DNA of 64,000 nt from JBBROS01 sp965199595. Lineage in GTDB: Bacteria > Pseudomonadota > Alphaproteobacteria > Acetobacterales > Acetobacteraceae. Below are positions 1 through 8,663 of this stretch, one piece after another. Every line of letters starts with the position of its first letter. Positions within the stretch are counted from its first letter, which is position 1. The position numbers and the translations under genes were made by a program. The notes beneath the pieces are model-generated. The model searched no databases, was not told where the DNA came from, and was given only the letters and a program-made list of their open reading frames with translations. The stretch is taken from assembly GCA_965199595.1 (NCBI GenBank), contig OZ241182.1:1426001-1490000 (forward strand). Direction: 5' to 3'.

Positions 1-240
1 GCGCATCACGTCGGCGCCGGCATACAGCCAGCCATCCCGCTTGTAGCTGCGGCCATACGACATGCCGGCGGCGTATCCGGCCAGCAACACGAAGATCTCG
101 GTGGCGTCGCACAGCGCGAAGTTGCGGAGCGAGAACTGAGCGACCCAGTTGGCGGGGATATGGTCGACGAAGATCCACCACAGGGCGACGCCGCGGAAGA
201 AGTCGACGCGCAGGTCTCGGCCGGAGCCGGTCTGGATCAA
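1..240 (-). CDS. OpgC-like membrane protein, N-terminal part only
   Basis: This is the first 80 codons of a gene that runs off the left edge. The translation reads RDLRVDFFRGVALWWIFVDH and then WVAQFSLRNFALCDATEIFVLLAGYAAG, the characteristic opening of OpgC-domain proteins: multi-pass inner-membrane acyltransferase-like proteins that in some bacteria add succinyl groups to periplasmic glucans. No ATG lies between the upstream in-frame stop and the conserved start, so I place the start at a TTG whose upstream sequence holds an AGGGA about seven bases away. The gene follows flhG on the same strand. The substrate cannot be told from this fragment. Confidence 0.7.
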   Translation of the reverse strand, partial: MIQTGSGRDLRVDFFRGVALWWIFVDHIPANWVAQFSLRNFALCDATEIFVLLAGYAAGMSYGRSYKRDGWLYAGADVMR

Positions 241-309
241 GGCCGCTTCCCTCGCTGGAGCATCGACCCCGCATATGAGCCAATCCCGCCATTCGTCAAA
301 GACCTTTGC

Positions 310-1041
310 TCAGAACGCCTGCGCGATGCGGTCCACGTCCTGCGCCGCCATGCAGGAGGGTGAGCGGGTGAGCAGCAGCATCTGCCGGCGGATCGCCTCA
401 GGGACGCAGGCGTCGCGTCGGATGCCGCCCAGCCACGCCGGGGCTTTGCCGAAGAAGGTGCCGCAGGCCCGGCGGATCGTCGCGGCGGTCCGCTCCGCCG
501 CTGCCGGGCTGGATGCCGTGTTGATCACGAGTCGGGCATCCCCGGCCGGACGATCGGCCGCATGCAGCTTGAGCGTGGCATAGGCGTCCGTGATGCTGGT
601 GGGTTCCTGCGTTGCGAGCACGATCAACGAATCCGCCCAGCCCGCCATTCGCCGCACGCCCCCCTCCAGCCCGGCGCCGAGGTCCAGCAGCACATGGTCG
701 TAGCCCCGCAACCCTGCCAACAGGCCGAGCACCTGGTCCAGCGGCGCAGGGTCGAGCCCTGCCAGCGCGCCGGAGCCGCTGCAGCCCGCCAGGATATCGA
801 AGCCGCCGGGCTCGTAGCGTTCGATGGCGGTTTCGATGGTGGTGCCAGACAGGACATGGCCGAGGTCCAGCCGTGGCGCGAAGCCGAGCTGGATGTCGAT
901 ATTGGCGAGGCCCAGGTCACCGTCGAACAGCAGCACCCGGCGGCCTTGCCGGGCCAGGGCGTGGGCCAGGGTGATGGAGAACCAGGTCTTGCCGACGCCG
1001 CCCTTGCCGGACGCGATGGCGATGGTGCGAGGCGAGGACAT
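310..1041 (-). CDS. flhG: MinD-like ATPase FlhG (FleN), flagellar number regulator
   Basis: The 243-residue protein is a ParA/MinD-type ATPase with the deviant Walker A motif KGGVGKT near residue 15 and a LFDGDLGLANID switch region near residue 40. Proteins of this kind adjacent to FlhF limit flagellar number by antagonising the FlhF GTPase at the cell pole. The ATG overlaps the TGA of flhF by one base (TGATG), so the pair is translationally coupled. The FlhF neighbour is what separates FlhG from a chromosome ParA or division MinD. No other flagellar genes are in the window. Confidence 0.85.
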   Translation of the reverse strand: MSSPRTIAIASGKGGVGKTWFSITLAHALARQGRRVLLFDGDLGLANIDIQLGFAPRLDLGHVLSGTTIETAIERYEPGGFDILAGCSGSGALAGLDPAPLDQVLGLLAGLRGYDHVLLDLGAGLEGGVRRMAGWADSLIVLATQEPTSITDAYATLKLHAADRPAGDARLVINTASSPAAAERTAATIRRACGTFFGKAPAWLGGIRRDACVPEAIRRQMLLLTRSPSCMAAQDVDRIAQAF

Positions 1042-1934
1042 CAGGCGGCCTTCCGGAGCGGGGCGGCCAGGCGGCCGGCGAGGAATGCGGGGGTGAGCGG
1101 CACCAGGCCATCGGCGGCGCCGGGCCCGATCCCGGCCTCGGTCAGCGCCAGGCCGGCGGCGGCGGCGGCCAGGACGCCGCCGATGCGCCGGGCGATGTCG
1201 GTGCGGGTTGCCACCATCATCGTGGCGCCCCCGGCGCGGAAGGCCGCGGCGGTGTCCGCGGCTTCGGCGGCATCAAGCCCGGCGGGCAGCACGAGTGCGG
1301 ATTGCGCGCCGGCGACCCCGGCGAGGCTGGCGATGGCGGCCTGGTGCGCGGCGCTGAAGGGGTCGATCCCGGCGGTGTCGATCAACACCGGGGCGCCGTT
1401 CTGCCGCCGGGTCAGGGCGCGGGCGAGGGTCAGGGCATCGGTCGCCACGATCAGGCTGAGGCCCAGCAGGCGGGTGAAGGCCGCGAGCTGTTCGGCCGCG
1501 CCAGCCCGGTCGGCATCGGCGGAAATCACCAGCGGCGCCTGTCCCTCCAGCACGAGCCGGGTCGCGAGCCGGGCGATGGTGAGGGATTTGCCGGCACCGG
1601 GCGGCCCGGTCAGCAGCAGCGGCGGTGCATCCGGCCTGAGGTCCAGGGCCGCGAAGCGCAGGCGGGCGCAGAGGGTTTCCTCAAGCGGTCCTGCGGCCAG
1701 GCCGGACGCCAGCGCCTCCGGCACGCCATGCCAGCGCAGCCCGGCCAGTTGTGCCGGGTCCGGCGGCGGCGGGGCCGTGGCCAGCACCGGCACCGCCCGT
1801 TCCAGCGCGGCCGTGATCTCGACCCCCGTGCCGGTGCGGCGGGTCGAGAGGATCAGCGCCTCCGCGCCCAGTTCCTCGCGGATCTGGGACATGGCAGCGG
1901 TAATGGTCGGTGCGCGAAACAGTTTCAGCCGCAT
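1041..1934 (-). CDS. flhF: SRP-type GTPase FlhF, flagellar placement
   Basis: The protein has 297 residues, shorter than well-studied FlhF proteins of about 380-430, mainly because the basic middle region is small. The N-terminus (MRLKLFRAPTITAAMSQIREELG, then AEALILSTRR) matches the FlhF B domain. The G domain has LLTGPPGAGKSLTIARLA as P-loop and LIDTAG as G3, while the G4 motif is poorly kept (MMVATRTDIARR). FlhF recruits early flagellar components to the pole. It is coupled to flhG by a one-base overlap. Confidence 0.85.
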   Translation of the reverse strand: MRLKLFRAPTITAAMSQIREELGAEALILSTRRTGTGVEITAALERAVPVLATAPPPPDPAQLAGLRWHGVPEALASGLAAGPLEETLCARLRFAALDLRPDAPPLLLTGPPGAGKSLTIARLATRLVLEGQAPLVISADADRAGAAEQLAAFTRLLGLSLIVATDALTLARALTRRQNGAPVLIDTAGIDPFSAAHQAAIASLAGVAGAQSALVLPAGLDAAEAADTAAAFRAGGATMMVATRTDIARRIGGVLAAAAAGLALTEAGIGPGAADGLVPLTPAFLAGRLAAPLRKAA

Positions 1935-1979
1935 GAACGAAGGCTAGGCCGTAAACCTTGCTCAAAGGTTAGCGCCGGC

Positions 1980-2930
1980 TCAGACGGTGAACTGCTCCGC
2001 AAGGATGCGCTCGCTCAGCCCCTGGTCGGGGTCGAACAGCACCGTCGTGCTCACGTTGCGGTCCTCGCTCACGGCGACGGAGGCGACATCGCGCACCTCG
2101 GTGAAGTCCGCCACGGCCGCCACCGGGCGCTTGTCGCGCTCCAGCACCTCGAACAGCACGTCCACCGTGTGCGGCAGCAGGGCGCCGCGCCAGCGCCGGG
2201 GGCGGAAGGCGCTGATGGGCGTGAGCGGCAGCAGGTTGGCGGTGAGCGGCACGATGGGGCCGTGGGCCGAAAGGTTATACGCCGTGGAGCCTGCCGGCGT
2301 GGACACCAGCACGCCATCGCAGATCAGCTCCGGCAGGCGCACCCGGCCATCCACGGTGATGCGGATCTTCGCCGCCTGGCGCAGCTGGCGCAGCAGCGAG
2401 ACCTCGTTCAGCGCCAACGCCTCCTCCACGGCACCCGCGGCGGTGATGACGTGCATGCGCAGCGGGTGCAGCACGGCGGCCTGCGCCCGGGCCAGGCGCT
2501 CCGGCAGCTCCGCCTCGGAAAAGGCGTTCATCATGAAGCCGACGGAGCCGCAGTTCATGCCATAGACCGGGATGCTGCCCGGCAGCGCCAGCAGGCGGTG
2601 CAACGTCTCCAGCATGAAGCCGTCGCCGCCCAACGACACCACGACCTCCGCTTCAGCGATCTCGCAGTTGCCGTAGCGGGCGATCAGCCGTTCCCGGCTG
2701 GCCTGGGCCAGTTCGGTGGGCGCGGCCAGGATGGCGATCCGTTCGGGCTGCCGGGCCAGGTGGACGGGTGGGGCCGCGATCGGGTTCAGCGGCCTGGCCG
2801 CCGGCGGGGTGGGTTCGCGGCCATCAGTAGAGGCGAGGTTCGGAGCGGCCGCCGGCCTGGCTCGTGGTGCGCCGGGGGTCGGCGCGGCGGGGCGCGGGCG
2901 GGATGGGCGGGCGGCCGCGGGCCCGGTCAT
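1980..2930 (-). CDS. nadK: NAD kinase
   Basis: ATP-dependent phosphorylation of NAD to NADP in the cytoplasm. The catalytic GGDG motif is seen in VVSLGGDGFMLETLHR, the NE/S motif region in ALNEVSLLR, and the conserved STPAGSTAYNLSAHGPI segment follows. The family-like part starts at RIAILAAPTELAQAS, but the only in-frame ATG is about 60 codons upstream, giving a proline- and alanine-rich extension that overlaps the previous gene by 107 bases. A CTG or other weak start nearer the conserved part is possible. Product certain, start uncertain. Confidence 0.9.
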   Translation of the reverse strand: MTGPAAARPSRPRPAAPTPGAPRARPAAAPNLASTDGREPTPPAARPLNPIAAPPVHLARQPERIAILAAPTELAQASRERLIARYGNCEIAEAEVVVSLGGDGFMLETLHRLLALPGSIPVYGMNCGSVGFMMNAFSEAELPERLARAQAAVLHPLRMHVITAAGAVEEALALNEVSLLRQLRQAAKIRITVDGRVRLPELICDGVLVSTPAGSTAYNLSAHGPIVPLTANLLPLTPISAFRPRRWRGALLPHTVDVLFEVLERDKRPVAAVADFTEVRDVASVAVSEDRNVSTTVLFDPDQGLSERILAEQFTV

Positions 2931-3174
2931 CGGGCTGCACGTAGTCGTCGCCGGGCCCGAACAGCTCGGCGGGTTCCGGCAGGCGCATGGCGAGGCTGCG
3001 GATCTCGCCCTGGATCTCGTCCAGCCGCGCCTCCACGCCTTCCAGCCGGGCCTTCACGCCGAACACGCTGAACGGCATCATCAGGAACAGCAGGCCGAAC
3101 AGCAGCGCGGCCAGCAACAGCACCAGGTGGACCCACCAGGGCACCCAGTCCGGCAAGGGCAGGGGAGAGTTCAT
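2824..3174 (-). CDS. small membrane protein with coiled coil, unknown function
   Basis: A 116-residue protein with one strongly hydrophobic segment at about residues 13-37 (WWVHLVLLLAALLFGLLFLM) followed by a short heptad-like region with repeated LEGVEARLDEIQGEIRSL and then a proline- and arginine-rich tail. I do not recognise a named family. The 3' end overlaps the start of nadK by 107 bases in another frame, so it is probably co-transcribed with nadK. Composition matches the neighbouring genes. Confidence 0.65.
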   Translation of the reverse strand: MNSPLPLPDWVPWWVHLVLLLAALLFGLLFLMMPFSVFGVKARLEGVEARLDEIQGEIRSLAMRLPEPAELFGPGDDYVQPDDRARGRPPIPPAPRRADPRRTTSQAGGRSEPRLY

Positions 3175-3310
3175 GCCTGCACTCTAGCAAAGCCCGGCCC
3201 CCACGGCGATACGCGACGCGGGTTGCGAAGGACATGCGCGATACGGGGTTGCTTTAGCGCGCGTTCCGTCCCTTGATCGCGCCCCGAACAACCGCCAGGC
3301 GCAGTCCCGA

Positions 3311-4438
3311 ATGCCCAGCCCCACGCTGCTGCTGATCCCCGGTCCCGTCACCACAGACCCGCGGGTGCGTGCCCCCGCCGCGCGGGACTATGCCCCCTGG
3401 GATCACGATTTCCGCGACATCTTTGCCCGCGTGCGCAAGCGGGTGGTGGCGGTGGCGGGCGGCGCGGAGGGGGTGCACGCCTGCCTGCCGCTGCCGGGTT
3501 CCGGGCACTTCGCGATCGAGGCGGCGTGCCGCAGCTTCGTGGCGCCCGGGGGCCGCATCCTGGTGCCGATCACGGGGCAGTATGCCGAGCGCATCCGCCG
3601 CCTGGCCACCGAGGCCGGCCGCGTGGTGGTGGAGATGCCGGTACCCGAGAACACCCGCGTCGACCCGGCCGAGGTGCAGCGCCTGCTGGAGGCCGATCCC
3701 GGCATCAGCCATGTCGCCTGCGTGTACAGCGAGACGGCGACCGGCATCATCCATGATGCCCCAGAGATCGCGCTGGCGGCGGGGCGGGCCGGGCGGCGGG
3801 TGATCGTGGATGCCGTCTCCGCCCTGGGTGCGCTGCCGTTTCCGCTGGCCGGGCTGCCGGCGGTGGATGCGGTGATCTTCACGTCCAACAAGTGCATCGA
3901 GGGGCTGCCGGGCCTCTCGTTCACCGTCGCGCCCATCGACCGGCTGCTGGCCTGTGCCGGGCAGGCGCAGAGCTGGTCGCTCGACCTGTGCGCGCTGTAT
4001 GCCCATGCGCTGCAGGCGGGCTGGGGCAGCCATCGCTTCACGCCGCCGGCCGGGATCATCGCGTCGTTCGATGCGGCGCTGGATCTGTTTGAGGCCGAGG
4101 GCGGGCAGCCGGCGCGGCTGGCGCGCTACATGGCGAATGCGCGGGTGCTGTATGAGGGCGTGGTGAAGCTCGGGCTGGCGCCCATGCTGCCGCAGGCGTT
4201 GCAGGGGCCGATCGTGATGAACATCGCCGCCCCGCCGGACCCGCAATGGGACCTGCAGCGGTTCGTCGATCTGCTGAAGGCCCGGGGCATCGTGATCAGC
4301 AACTTCTTCAACACCAGGCAGCCCAGCATGCGCATCGGCTGCATCGGCGCCATCGGGCCCGACGACATGCTGCGCGCCGTGACGGCGATCGGCGACGTGC
4401 TGTCCGAGATGCGGATCCAGCAGCGGCAAGCCGCCTGA
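3311..4438 (+). CDS. phnW: 2-aminoethylphosphonate--pyruvate transaminase-like class V aminotransferase
   Basis: A 375-residue PLP enzyme of the class V aminotransferase fold. It matches PhnW in the N-terminal LLIPGPVTTDPRVR and PWDHDF motifs, in SETATGI, in the PLP-lysine motif SNKCIEGLPG, in SLDLCALY and in the C-terminal FFNT...RIGCIGAIG. PhnW moves the amino group of 2-aminoethylphosphonate to pyruvate, giving phosphonoacetaldehyde. No phnX, phnA or phnY is nearby; the next gene is a C1 enzyme, so a serine- or alanine-glyoxylate role is an alternative that sequence motifs alone do not exclude. The stop overlaps the next start (TGATG). Confidence 0.75.
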   Translation: MPSPTLLLIPGPVTTDPRVRAPAARDYAPWDHDFRDIFARVRKRVVAVAGGAEGVHACLPLPGSGHFAIEAACRSFVAPGGRILVPITGQYAERIRRLATEAGRVVVEMPVPENTRVDPAEVQRLLEADPGISHVACVYSETATGIIHDAPEIALAAGRAGRRVIVDAVSALGALPFPLAGLPAVDAVIFTSNKCIEGLPGLSFTVAPIDRLLACAGQAQSWSLDLCALYAHALQAGWGSHRFTPPAGIIASFDAALDLFEAEGGQPARLARYMANARVLYEGVVKLGLAPMLPQALQGPIVMNIAAPPDPQWDLQRFVDLLKARGIVISNFFNTRQPSMRIGCIGAIGPDDMLRAVTAIGDVLSEMRIQQRQAA

Positions 4439-6132
4439 TGTCCACGGACCTGGAAATCGCCCGCGCGGCCCGGCTGCAGCCGATCGGGGCCATCGCCGAG
4501 AAGGCGGGCATCCCGGGCGAGGCGGTGGAGCCCTACGGCAAGTACAAGGCGAAGGTCGGCCTGGACTTCGTGCAGGCGCAGATGGCGAAGCCCCATGGTC
4601 GTCCTCAGGGCAAGCTGGTGCTGGTCACCGGCATCAGCCCCACCGCGGCCGGGGAGGGCAAGACCACCACCACCATCGGCCTGGGCGATGCGCTGAACCA
4701 CATCGGCACCCCCGGCGGGCGCGGCGCGATGATCTGCCTGCGCGAGCCCAGCCTGGGGCCGTGCTTCGGCATGAAGGGCGGGGCCACGGGCGGCGGCCGG
4801 GCGCAGGTGGCGCCGATGGACGACATCAACCTGCACTTCACCGGCGACTTCCACGCCATCACCTCGGCCAACAACCTGCTGGCGGCGCTGCTCGACAACC
4901 ATCTGTACTGGGGCAACGCCCTGGGCATCGACCCGCGCCGCATCACCTGGCGCCGCTGCCTGGACATGAACGACCGGGCGCTGCGCGGCATCGTCAGCGG
5001 CCTGGGCGGCATGAAGAACGGCAGCCCGCGCGAGGACGGGTTCGACATCACCGTCGCCAGCGAGGTGATGGCGGTGTTCTGCCTCGCCACGGACCTCGCG
5101 GACCTGCAGGACCGCCTCGGCCGCATCCAGGTCGCGGCCCGGCGCGACGGTTCCGCCGTGCTGGCGCGGGACCTGGATGCGGATGGCGCCATGGCCGCCC
5201 TGCTGCGCGACGCCTTCGCGCCCAACCTGGTGCAGACGCTGGATGGCAGCCCGGCCCTGGTGCATGGCGGTCCCTTCGCGAACATCGCGCATGGCTGCAA
5301 CTCCGTGGTGGCCACCAGGCTGGGGCTGAGCCTGGCGGACGTGGTGGTGACGGAGGCCGGGTTCGGTGCGGATCTGGGCGGTGAGAAGTTCCTGGACATC
5401 AAGTGCCGCTCCGCCGGGCTGGCGCCGAGCTGCGCCGTGGTGGTCGCGACCCTGCGCGCGCTGAAGATGCATGGCGGCGTGGCCAAGGCGGACCTCTCGC
5501 GGGAGGACACCGCTGCCGTGGCGCGCGGCCTGGTGAACCTGCAGCGGCACGTGGAGAACATGGGCAAGTTCGGCCTGCCGGTGGTGGTGGCGCTGAACCA
5601 GTTCACCTCCGACACGCCCGCCGAGTTCGCCGTGGTGCGAGACGCCATGGCTCTGCGCGGCATCGAGACGATCCTGTGCACCCATTGGGCCGACGGCGGG
5701 CCCGGCGCCGCGGAGCTGGCCCGCGCCGTGCTGCGCCGCATCGAGGATGGTACCGCCCGCTATGCGCCGCTGTATCCCGACGACATGCCGCTCGCCGACA
5801 AGCTGCGGACCGTGGCGCGGGAGATCTACCATGCGGCCGACGTGTCCATCCCGGATGCGGTCGCCAAGCGGCTGGCGGCGTTCGAGGCGGCCGGGTTCGG
5901 GCATGTGCCGGTGTGCATCGCCAAGACCCAGTACAGCTTCAGCGCCGACCCCACGCGCATGGGTGCGCCCGAGGGACACGTGCTGCCGGTGCGGGAGGTG
6001 CGGCTTTCGGCCGGCGCGGGCTTCGTGGTGGCGGTGTGCGGCGACATCATGACAATGCCGGGCCTGCCGCGGGTGCCGGCGGCGAATGCGATCCGGCTGG
6101 ATGCGGATGGGATGGTGGAGGGTCTGTTCTGA
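4438..6132 (+). CDS. fhs: formate--tetrahydrofolate ligase
   Basis: A 564-residue enzyme that joins formate to tetrahydrofolate with ATP, yielding 10-formyl-THF for purine synthesis and C1 assimilation. The P-loop region is TGISPTAAGEGKTTTTIGL near residue 65, followed by REPSLGPCFGMKGGATGGG and the INLHFTGDFHAI segment typical of the family; length is normal. The start is the ATG overlapping the phnW stop, and the stop overlaps the next ATG, so the three genes form a tightly coupled operon. Confidence 0.95.
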   Translation: MSTDLEIARAARLQPIGAIAEKAGIPGEAVEPYGKYKAKVGLDFVQAQMAKPHGRPQGKLVLVTGISPTAAGEGKTTTTIGLGDALNHIGTPGGRGAMICLREPSLGPCFGMKGGATGGGRAQVAPMDDINLHFTGDFHAITSANNLLAALLDNHLYWGNALGIDPRRITWRRCLDMNDRALRGIVSGLGGMKNGSPREDGFDITVASEVMAVFCLATDLADLQDRLGRIQVAARRDGSAVLARDLDADGAMAALLRDAFAPNLVQTLDGSPALVHGGPFANIAHGCNSVVATRLGLSLADVVVTEAGFGADLGGEKFLDIKCRSAGLAPSCAVVVATLRALKMHGGVAKADLSREDTAAVARGLVNLQRHVENMGKFGLPVVVALNQFTSDTPAEFAVVRDAMALRGIETILCTHWADGGPGAAELARAVLRRIEDGTARYAPLYPDDMPLADKLRTVAREIYHAADVSIPDAVAKRLAAFEAAGFGHVPVCIAKTQYSFSADPTRMGAPEGHVLPVREVRLSAGAGFVVAVCGDIMTMPGLPRVPAANAIRLDADGMVEGLF

Positions 6133-6698
6133 TGGGTGGATTGTTCCGGATCGCCTTGGTGCTGACCGCGCTGGCCGCCCCCGCCGGGGCCGCCACCCTG
6201 GCGGGTGCGACGCTGCCGGACAGCTATCCCGTGGAGGGGCAGTCCCTGGTGCTGAACGGCATCGGGCTGCGCACGCTGACGGTGCTCAACATCCGCGCCT
6301 ATGTGGCCGGGCTGTACGTGGCGCAGAAGAGCAACAGCGGACCGGCGATCCTGGCGTCCAAGGGGCCCAAGGTCATCCTGATCCAGTTCCTGCACTCCGC
6401 CACCAAGGCGCAGGTGGAGGCGCAGTATCGCGCCGGGGAGCAGAAGAACTGCGGCAATGGCGGCTGTGACCCGGCGGATGCCAAGGACTTCGAGGCCCTG
6501 GTGGCCGCCGCCCCGGCCGTCGCGGTGGGCGATACGGCCACCTACGTGTTCACCGATGGCCGGGTGCGGGTCTATGCCAACCAGCGCGTGATCGCGGATT
6601 TCGCCAACCGGGACCTGGCGTACCACCTGCTGGAAGGCTTCATCGGCGCGCACCCGCCGGCCGAGGAGCTGAAGCAGGAGCTGCTGGGCCTCAAGTAG
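6132..6698 (+). CDS. chalcone-isomerase-like secreted protein
   Basis: A 188-residue protein with a cleavable signal peptide (hydrophobic stretch at residues 5-20, likely cut after APAGAA). The body (SYPVEGQSLVLNGIGLRTLT, then IRAYVAGLYV and ANRDLAYHLLEGFIGAHPP) fits the bacterial chalcone-isomerase-like family, periplasmic proteins of unknown or lipid-binding function rather than true flavonoid enzymes. It is coupled to fhs by a one-base overlap. The 3' end overlaps the convergent rmd gene by eight bases. Confidence 0.75.
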   Translation: MGGLFRIALVLTALAAPAGAATLAGATLPDSYPVEGQSLVLNGIGLRTLTVLNIRAYVAGLYVAQKSNSGPAILASKGPKVILIQFLHSATKAQVEAQYRAGEQKNCGNGGCDPADAKDFEALVAAAPAVAVGDTATYVFTDGRVRVYANQRVIADFANRDLAYHLLEGFIGAHPPAEELKQELLGLK

Positions 6699-7587
6699 CG
6701 GCCACGCGCTCCATCCAGTCCGCCAGCACGTCCCGCAGCGTCGTCTCCCAGGCGATGCGCGGGGCCCAGCCCAGACGGGCGCGGGCGAGACCGGCGTTGC
6801 CCAGGGCGCGCGGGATGTCGCTGGGCCGCAGACGGGCCGGGTCGATGCGGATCTCGGCCGCGACGCCCGCCAGGTCGAGCAGGGACTGCAGCACGTCGCC
6901 GACCCGGCGGGCCTGGCCGGAGGCGATGTTGAGGATGGTGCCCGGCGCAAGGTCGGCCTCCAGGCAGGCGACGTAGGCGGCACAGACGTCACGCACGTCC
7001 AGGAAGTCGCGCGCCGCATCCAGCGCGCCGACCGACAGCACGGGCGGGGTGCGGCCGGTGGCGATCCCGGCGACCTGCCTGGCGAAGCCCGGCACCACGA
7101 AGGCATCGGTCTGGCCCGGCCCGGTATGGTTGAACGGCCGGGCGCGGACCACCCGCAGCCCTTCCGCGGCCATGGCGCACAGGGCCAGGTCGGCGGCGGC
7201 CTTGGTGGCGCCGTAGGTGTTCTGCGGCGCCAGGGCGGCGGTCTCGTCCAGCGCCAGACCGGACTTGAACGAGGTGCCATAGGCATCCGCGGTGCCGACG
7301 AACAGCAGCAGCGCGCCTGGCACCTGGTCCCGCATGGCCTGCGCCAGGGTGAGGGTGCCGTGCAGGTTGACGGCCCAGGCGCGGTCCGGCGCGCGGCGGG
7401 CCTCCATGGGCGCGGCGATGGCGGCCAGGTGGATCACGGCGTCCGGCCGGTGCGCTTCGAGCGCTGCCTGCACCGCGGCGGTGTCGGTGATGTCGAAGGC
7501 TGGTGAGAGCACCTGGTGCACGGCCTGCAGCTGCGGCACCAGGTGCGTTCCGACGAAGCCGCCGGCGCCGGTCACCAGGACGCGCAT
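6691..7587 (-). CDS. rmd: GDP-6-deoxy-D-lyxo-4-hexulose reductase (GDP-D-rhamnose forming)
   Basis: A 298-residue short-chain NAD(P)-dependent sugar reductase with the Rossmann motif GAGGFVGTHL at residue 7 and the active-site pair YGATK. Proteins of this size next to gmd reduce GDP-4-keto-6-deoxymannose to GDP-D-rhamnose. The alternative, GDP-fucose synthase (WcaG), is usually longer and reads differently around the active site. It begins 13 bases after the end of gmd on the same strand, so the two form an operon feeding a surface polysaccharide. Confidence 0.8.
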   Translation of the reverse strand: MRVLVTGAGGFVGTHLVPQLQAVHQVLSPAFDITDTAAVQAALEAHRPDAVIHLAAIAAPMEARRAPDRAWAVNLHGTLTLAQAMRDQVPGALLLFVGTADAYGTSFKSGLALDETAALAPQNTYGATKAAADLALCAMAAEGLRVVRARPFNHTGPGQTDAFVVPGFARQVAGIATGRTPPVLSVGALDAARDFLDVRDVCAAYVACLEADLAPGTILNIASGQARRVGDVLQSLLDLAGVAAEIRIDPARLRPSDIPRALGNAGLARARLGWAPRIAWETTLRDVLADWMERVAAT

Positions 7588-7600
7588 GTCGGCGCGCCGC

Positions 7601-8584
7601 TCAGCGGGCCTGGCGGGCCCGGTGCCGGGCCAGGTCGGCGTCGACCATTTCGGAGACCATGTCGGCCAGCGGCGTGGTCGGCTTCCAGTTCAGCGCGGTC
7701 TGCGCCTTGGTGGAGTCGCCCAGCAGCACCTCGACCTCGGCCGGGCGCATGAAGCGCGGATCGACCTTCACGTGGTCCTCGTAGTTGAGGCCCACGTGTG
7801 CGAAGGCGAGGCGGCACAGGTCGCGGATGCTGGTGGTGACGCCGGTGGCGATCACGTAGTCGTCGGCGCGCTCCTGCTGCAGCATCAGGTGCATGGCCTG
7901 CACGTAGTCGCGGGCGTGGCCCCAGTCGCGCGTGGCCTCCAGGTTGCCCAGCGGCAGCTCGCTGGCCAGGCCCAGCTTGATGCGGGCGGCGCCGTCCGTC
8001 ACCTTGCGGGTCACGAACTCGATGCCGCGCAGCGGGCTCTCATGGTTGAACAGGATGCCGGAGCTGGCGTGCAGGCCGAAGCTCTCGCGGTAGTTCACCG
8101 TCATCCAGTGCGCATACAGCTTGGCCACGCCATAGGGGCTGCGCGGGTAGAACGGGGTCTTTTCGGACTGCACCGGCTCCTGGATCAGGCCGAACATCTC
8201 GGAGCTGCTGGCCTGATAGACCCGCGCCTCGGGCCGCACCAGGCGCACGGCCTCCAGCACGTTGCCGGCGCCCAGCGCCGTCACGTTGCCGGTCAGCAGC
8301 GGCTGCTGCCAGGAGGCGGCGACGAAGCTCTGGGCGGCGAGGTTGTAGATCTCGTCCGGCTTGCAGGCCTGGATGATGCGGATCAGGCTGCTGATGTCGG
8401 TGAGGTTGCCGTCCACCAGCTCCACCTGGTCCAGGATGCCGAGCCAGCGCAGCCGCTCCCCGATCACGTCGGAGCTGGCGCTGCGGCGCATCAGGCCGAC
8501 GACGCGGTAGCCTTTCCCCAGCAGGAGCTGCGCCAGGTAGGCGCCATCTTGTCCGGTGACGCCGGTGATCAGGGCTGTGGGCAT
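7601..8584 (-). CDS. gmd: GDP-mannose 4,6-dehydratase
   Basis: A 327-residue SDR enzyme that converts GDP-mannose to GDP-4-dehydro-6-deoxymannose. Signature segments are ITGVTGQDGAYLAQLLL, the catalytic SSSEMFG, and YPRSPYGVAKLYAHW with the YxxxK pair; FNHESPLRG is also typical. The start used is MPTALITG; an in-frame upstream extension of 33 codons looks non-coding. Gene pair with rmd, divergent from the FkbM methyltransferase with a 79-base gap that should hold both promoters. Confidence 0.95.
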   Translation of the reverse strand: MPTALITGVTGQDGAYLAQLLLGKGYRVVGLMRRSASSDVIGERLRWLGILDQVELVDGNLTDISSLIRIIQACKPDEIYNLAAQSFVAASWQQPLLTGNVTALGAGNVLEAVRLVRPEARVYQASSSEMFGLIQEPVQSEKTPFYPRSPYGVAKLYAHWMTVNYRESFGLHASSGILFNHESPLRGIEFVTRKVTDGAARIKLGLASELPLGNLEATRDWGHARDYVQAMHLMLQQERADDYVIATGVTTSIRDLCRLAFAHVGLNYEDHVKVDPRFMRPAEVEVLLGDSTKAQTALNWKPTTPLADMVSEMVDADLARHRARQAR

Positions 8585-8663
8585 GAGGGTCCGTGCAAAA
8601 TCCGTGGTTGCGGATACCGTCTTCGTCTTGCCTCGTCCATCCTTCCCCCGCACAACGACGCCC

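Noticed and set aside
562..1947. Long open frame on the plus strand opposite flhG and flhF
   Set aside because: It is an antisense shadow caused by high GC; the minus-strand proteins have clear motifs.
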